A DNA stretch of 64,000 nt from Acidulodesulfobacterium sp021802425 (GTDB lineage: Bacteria; SZUA-79; Acidulodesulfobacterales; Acidulodesulfobacteraceae): the NCBI GenBank assembly GCA_021802425.1, contig JAJZXJ010000001.1, forward strand, positions 62,001-126,000. The letters are read 5' to 3'. Numbering within the stretch: position 1 is the stretch's first letter; each line of letters opens with the position of its first letter. The notes under the pieces are model-generated. The model made no database searches. It saw only the letters and a program-made list of their open reading frames with translations, and was not told where the DNA came from. Position numbers and translations under genes: made by a program. This document shows, in pieces, positions 61,347-64,000 of this stretch.

Positions 61347-63365
61347 ATGATAGATGACTCGATGAAAGAAATAGTTAATGATTTTGTTCAAGAGGCGCTG
61401 GAACTCCTTGAAAGCCTTAATGAAAACTTTGTCGAGCTTGAGAAAGATCCCGGGAATAAAGACCTGTTAAATACTATTTTCAGGGCGGCGCATACAATAA
61501 AGGGTTCCGCCGGTTTTTTGGGTTTTCAAAGCATTGTCGAGCTGGCGCATAGTGCGGAAAATATTTTAAATAAGCTCAGACAGGGTGAAATCTTCCTTAC
61601 CCCCAATATGATGGATTGTTTACTCGGGGCTATGGATATATTGAAGGCCATGATAGTATCCGTATCCGAAACAGGAATGGAAGGACTTTCGCCTGTAGAT
61701 AACACGGAACTTATCAAAAGGCTTGATGACATGGCAGAGGGGATAATTGGACTACGGGAAGAAGAGTTAAAACAGCCGGAGGCTAAAGGGACGCAAGCCG
61801 TCCGGCAGAACTTGCCTCATAGCGCGGCTGAAAACGGTAAAGCCTTAGTGGAGAAATTCGATGCGGCCGGAGAAATTATCAATGAAGAAAAGCATAAAGA
61901 AAATCGCGCTAAAACGGATAAAAGAAAGGTAAGAAACCTTGGAGATATCCTTCTGGAAGACAACCTTATTTCCAAAGAGGAACTGGAGCAGATTTATAAA
62001 GAGAAAGAGAAAGAAATAAAGCAACCCGAAACCGAAACCTTCGAGCAAAAACAGGAGCGGAACAGACAGGCTGTGCCGATACAGGAAGTCCCTAAACCTC
62101 CGCAGACGGAGGCGGCATTACCCGGTCCAAAACCATCGCCCGCCCGGACACCCGAGATCAAAGAGACTACAATAAGGGTTGATATCGACAGGCTTGATAA
62201 TGTTATGAATCTCGTAGGCGAACTTGTTCTTGCAAGAAACAGGTTATTTAATATCTCCTCTAAATTAGAGATGAAATATGCGGGCGACGATCTTTCTTCC
62301 GCGCTGGCGCAGGTTGTATCCAATTTAAATCTTGTTACTACCGACCTTCAGCTGGCGGTAATGAAGACAAGGATGCAGCCGGTTAAAAAGGTGTTTAGCA
62401 AATTCCCCCGAATGGTAAGAGACCTTTCAAGAGAACTCGGCAAAGAGATTGAACTTCAAATATTGGGTGAAGAAACGGAGTTAGATAAATCGGTTATCGA
62501 AGAGATAGGAGATCCCCTTGTCCATTTAATAAGAAACAGCGTTGACCATGGGGTAGAAACAAAAGAGATGAGAAAACGGCTGGGGAAACCTGAAACCGGA
62601 ACTATTAAATTAAGCGCCGAACACGAGGGAAATTACATCGTTATAAGCGTTTCGGACGATGGAAAGGGAATGGACCCCGACATCTTAAAAAAGAAGGCCG
62701 TGGAAAAAGGGGTGATAGATGAGAAAACGGCTTTTGGTCTTTCCGATAAGGATGCTTTAAGTTTGATTTTTACGCCGGGATTTAGCACCAAAGAGAAAGC
62801 GACCGAAATTTCGGGGAGAGGGGTCGGAATGGATGTCGTTAAAACAAATATACAGAAAATAAACGGCATTATAGATATAGAATCCCAAATCGGGCATGGT
62901 TCGAAGATAGTATTAAAACTTCCGCTGACCGTTGCCATAATTCAAACCCTTATTGTCGGGGCGGGAGAAGATATTTTTGCCATTCCTCTTAATTCTGTCG
63001 TCGAAACCTTAAGAATATCGGAGTCGTCTATTCAAACAATCGATAAACATGAGGTTATAAATTTAAGAAAATCGGTTTTATCTCTGCTAAGATTAGGAGA
63101 AGAATTTGGTATAAAAGAATCAAACATCGTTGACCTTAATACCTCTTTAAAAAAAGAGATTTATGTAGTCGTCGTTGCGCTGGCCGAAAAAAAGATTGGT
63201 ATAGTGGTTGATAATCTATACGGACAGGAAGAGGTTGTGATTAAGTCTTTGGGAGATTATCAATTAGGATATAAAGGCATATCAGGCGCAACAATCACCG
63301 GCGACGGAAAGGTTGTCCTCATCATAGATATAGCCTCTATGATAGAATCTGCCGCAATAAGATAA
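61347..63365 (+). CDS. cheA: Chemotaxis histidine kinase CheA with a small helical module in place of P2
   Basis: This protein of about 672 residues has a P1/Hpt domain with phospho-His about 49 in RAAHTIKGSAGFLGF, the dimerisation domain (VDIDRLDNVMNLVGELVLAR), the ATPase (HLIRNSVDHGVETKEMRKRL and VSDDGKGMD) and a CheW-like end (VVVVALAEKKIGIVVDNLYG). The recognisable CheY-binding P2 domain is missing. A stretch at about 190-215, LGDILLEDNLISKEELEQIY, resembles a short GspE N-terminal-type motif. Start ATG 61347 follows GCGGAGG. TTG 61329 is less likely. Confidence 0.93.
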   Translation: MIDDSMKEIVNDFVQEALELLESLNENFVELEKDPGNKDLLNTIFRAAHTIKGSAGFLGFQSIVELAHSAENILNKLRQGEIFLTPNMMDCLLGAMDILKAMIVSVSETGMEGLSPVDNTELIKRLDDMAEGIIGLREEELKQPEAKGTQAVRQNLPHSAAENGKALVEKFDAAGEIINEEKHKENRAKTDKRKVRNLGDILLEDNLISKEELEQIYKEKEKEIKQPETETFEQKQERNRQAVPIQEVPKPPQTEAALPGPKPSPARTPEIKETTIRVDIDRLDNVMNLVGELVLARNRLFNISSKLEMKYAGDDLSSALAQVVSNLNLVTTDLQLAVMKTRMQPVKKVFSKFPRMVRDLSRELGKEIELQILGEETELDKSVIEEIGDPLVHLIRNSVDHGVETKEMRKRLGKPETGTIKLSAEHEGNYIVISVSDDGKGMDPDILKKKAVEKGVIDEKTAFGLSDKDALSLIFTPGFSTKEKATEISGRGVGMDVVKTNIQKINGIIDIESQIGHGSKIVLKLPLTVAIIQTLIVGAGEDIFAIPLNSVVETLRISESSIQTIDKHEVINLRKSVLSLLRLGEEFGIKESNIVDLNTSLKKEIYVVVVALAEKKIGIVVDNLYGQEEVVIKSLGDYQLGYKGISGATITGDGKVVLIIDIASMIESAAIR

Positions 63366-63388
63366 ATTTTAAAAGGAGTATTTGATTT

Positions 63389-64000
63389 ATGGGGGAGCCG
63401 GTGAGGGTTTTAATTGTCGATGATTCCGCCTTTATGAGGAGGGCGATAGGTTCCCTTTTAGAAGGAGAAAACGATATCAAAGTTGCGGGATTTGCAAAGG
63501 ATGGAGAGGATGCTATCAGGCAGATTCAAGATTTCAAACCCGATATTGTAACGATGGACATAGAAATGCCTAAGATGGATGGGCTGACGGCGCTTAAAAT
63601 TATTATGGAAAAATTTCCGCTGCCCGTAATAATGGTTAGTTCGCTCACGGAGGAAGGGGCAAAGGCTACTTTAGATGCCCTTGATTTAGGGGCGGTCGAT
63701 TATATTCCCAAAAATCTTTCGAATGTATCATTGAATATATTAAAAATAAAAGACGACCTGCTTTCTAAAATAAGGGCTGTTACGGCAAAAAGATATGTTT
63801 TTCACCCCCCCTCCGAAGATATTGCAATTTCTTCAATAAAATTACTTACAGATGGTTCATGGAATAAAAGAATTAATATTGTCGCAATAGGTTCGTCAAC
63901 AGGCGGTCCAAAAGCGCTTCAAGATGTTATACCTAAAATTCCGGGTAATTTTCCGGTTCCTATAATTTTAGTTCAACATATGCCTAAAGCTTTTACGGGA
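63389..64000 (+). CDS. cheB: Chemotaxis glutamate methylesterase CheB (partial, cut by window end)
   Basis: The open frame of 204 codons runs off the window. CheB removes methyl groups from receptors and deamidates glutamines. The receiver has VRVLIVDDSAFMRRAIGSLL, Asp in DIVTMDIEMPKMDG and Lys in VDYIPKNLS. The linker leads into the esterase domain with the catalytic Ser in VAIGSSTGGPKALQDV, and the last residues visible are ILVQHMPKAFTG with the catalytic His. A strong ribosome binding site (AAGGAG) precedes the start. The C-terminal third of the esterase domain is outside the window. Confidence 0.95.
   Translation, partial: MGEPVRVLIVDDSAFMRRAIGSLLEGENDIKVAGFAKDGEDAIRQIQDFKPDIVTMDIEMPKMDGLTALKIIMEKFPLPVIMVSSLTEEGAKATLDALDLGAVDYIPKNLSNVSLNILKIKDDLLSKIRAVTAKRYVFHPPSEDIAISSIKLLTDGSWNKRINIVAIGSSTGGPKALQDVIPKIPGNFPVPIILVQHMPKAFTG

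Noticed and set aside
62633..62938. Long antisense frame within cheA
   Set aside because: It lies opposite strongly conserved cheA ATPase coding sequence, has no ribosome binding site and no family motif. Such frames are by-products of codon use.

Overview
The window reads as a chromosomal segment of a motile Gram-negative bacterium with AT-rich DNA. The Gram-negative reading rests on the lipopolysaccharide genes: a Kdo transferase, a heptose kinase and two GT9 heptosyltransferases. Polar flagellation is inferred from the FlhF/FlhG pair. Sigma-54 flagellar control is inferred from three -24/-12 elements plus a histidine kinase and a response regulator of the FlrB/FlrC type. Overall gene content fits a deltaproteobacterial-type lineage, possibly an uncultured one, but no 16S rRNA or other decisive marker is present, so the taxonomy is inference only. 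The window cuts a gene at each end: mtnA at the left and cheB at the right.

Layout. Positions 1-10 kb hold the end of mtnA, ilvE and a cell-envelope glycan cluster: a GT2, a polysaccharide deacetylase, two GT9 heptosyltransferases around an acetyltransferase-like protein, another GT2-like protein, a GT4 and a heptose-7-phosphate kinase. Positions 9.8-13.3 kb are a housekeeping run, remA-gmk-rpoZ-relA/spoT. Positions 13.3-21 kb are accessory in character: small inverted-repeat elements, a secreted rhodanese, a Phd-PIN toxin-antitoxin pair, hemB, a small zinc-ribbon protein, an aldehyde dehydrogenase behind a perfect consensus sigma-70 promoter, and an unusual two-gene unit of a TPR protein and an Asn/Lys-rich HNH-like protein. 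Positions 21-29 kb run cysS, a Trm112-like gene, waaA, a PHP phosphoesterase, bioA, dedA and an orphan VirD4/TraG-like ATPase.

From 29 kb onward the DNA is almost entirely motility genes. A sigma-54 activator and a secreted TPR protein come first. A leftward basal-body operon follows (flgB-flgC-fliE-fliF-fliG-fliH), then a divergent histidine kinase and response regulator pair, and a rightward hook block (flgD, flgE, fliK-like, fliJ, motE-like). Next is the export/switch/number-control operon fliL-M-N-O-P-Q-R-flhB-flhA-flhF-flhG-fliA. A HEAT-repeat protein links this to chemotaxis genes cheR, a CheY-like regulator, cheY, cheA and partial cheB. fliI, filament genes, motAB and cheW are not in the window.

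The genes work together as follows. Sigma-54 and the two-component pair probably switch on hook and basal-body genes at 38.04 kb, 41.00 kb and 46.34 kb. FlhF and FlhG set the site and number of flagella. FliA would transcribe late genes elsewhere, and the Che proteins act on the FliM/FliN switch.

The most unusual material is (1) at least four families of small palindromic repeats scattered in intergenic DNA, one nested inside another, one supplying the stop codon of relA/spoT, one supplying the -35 box of the toxin-antitoxin promoter, and one translated in frame inside FliO; (2) the HNH-like/TPR pair; (3) the orphan coupling-protein ATPase; and (4) the HEAT-repeat protein between fliA and cheR. 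No RNA genes, CRISPR arrays or complete insertion sequences were seen.
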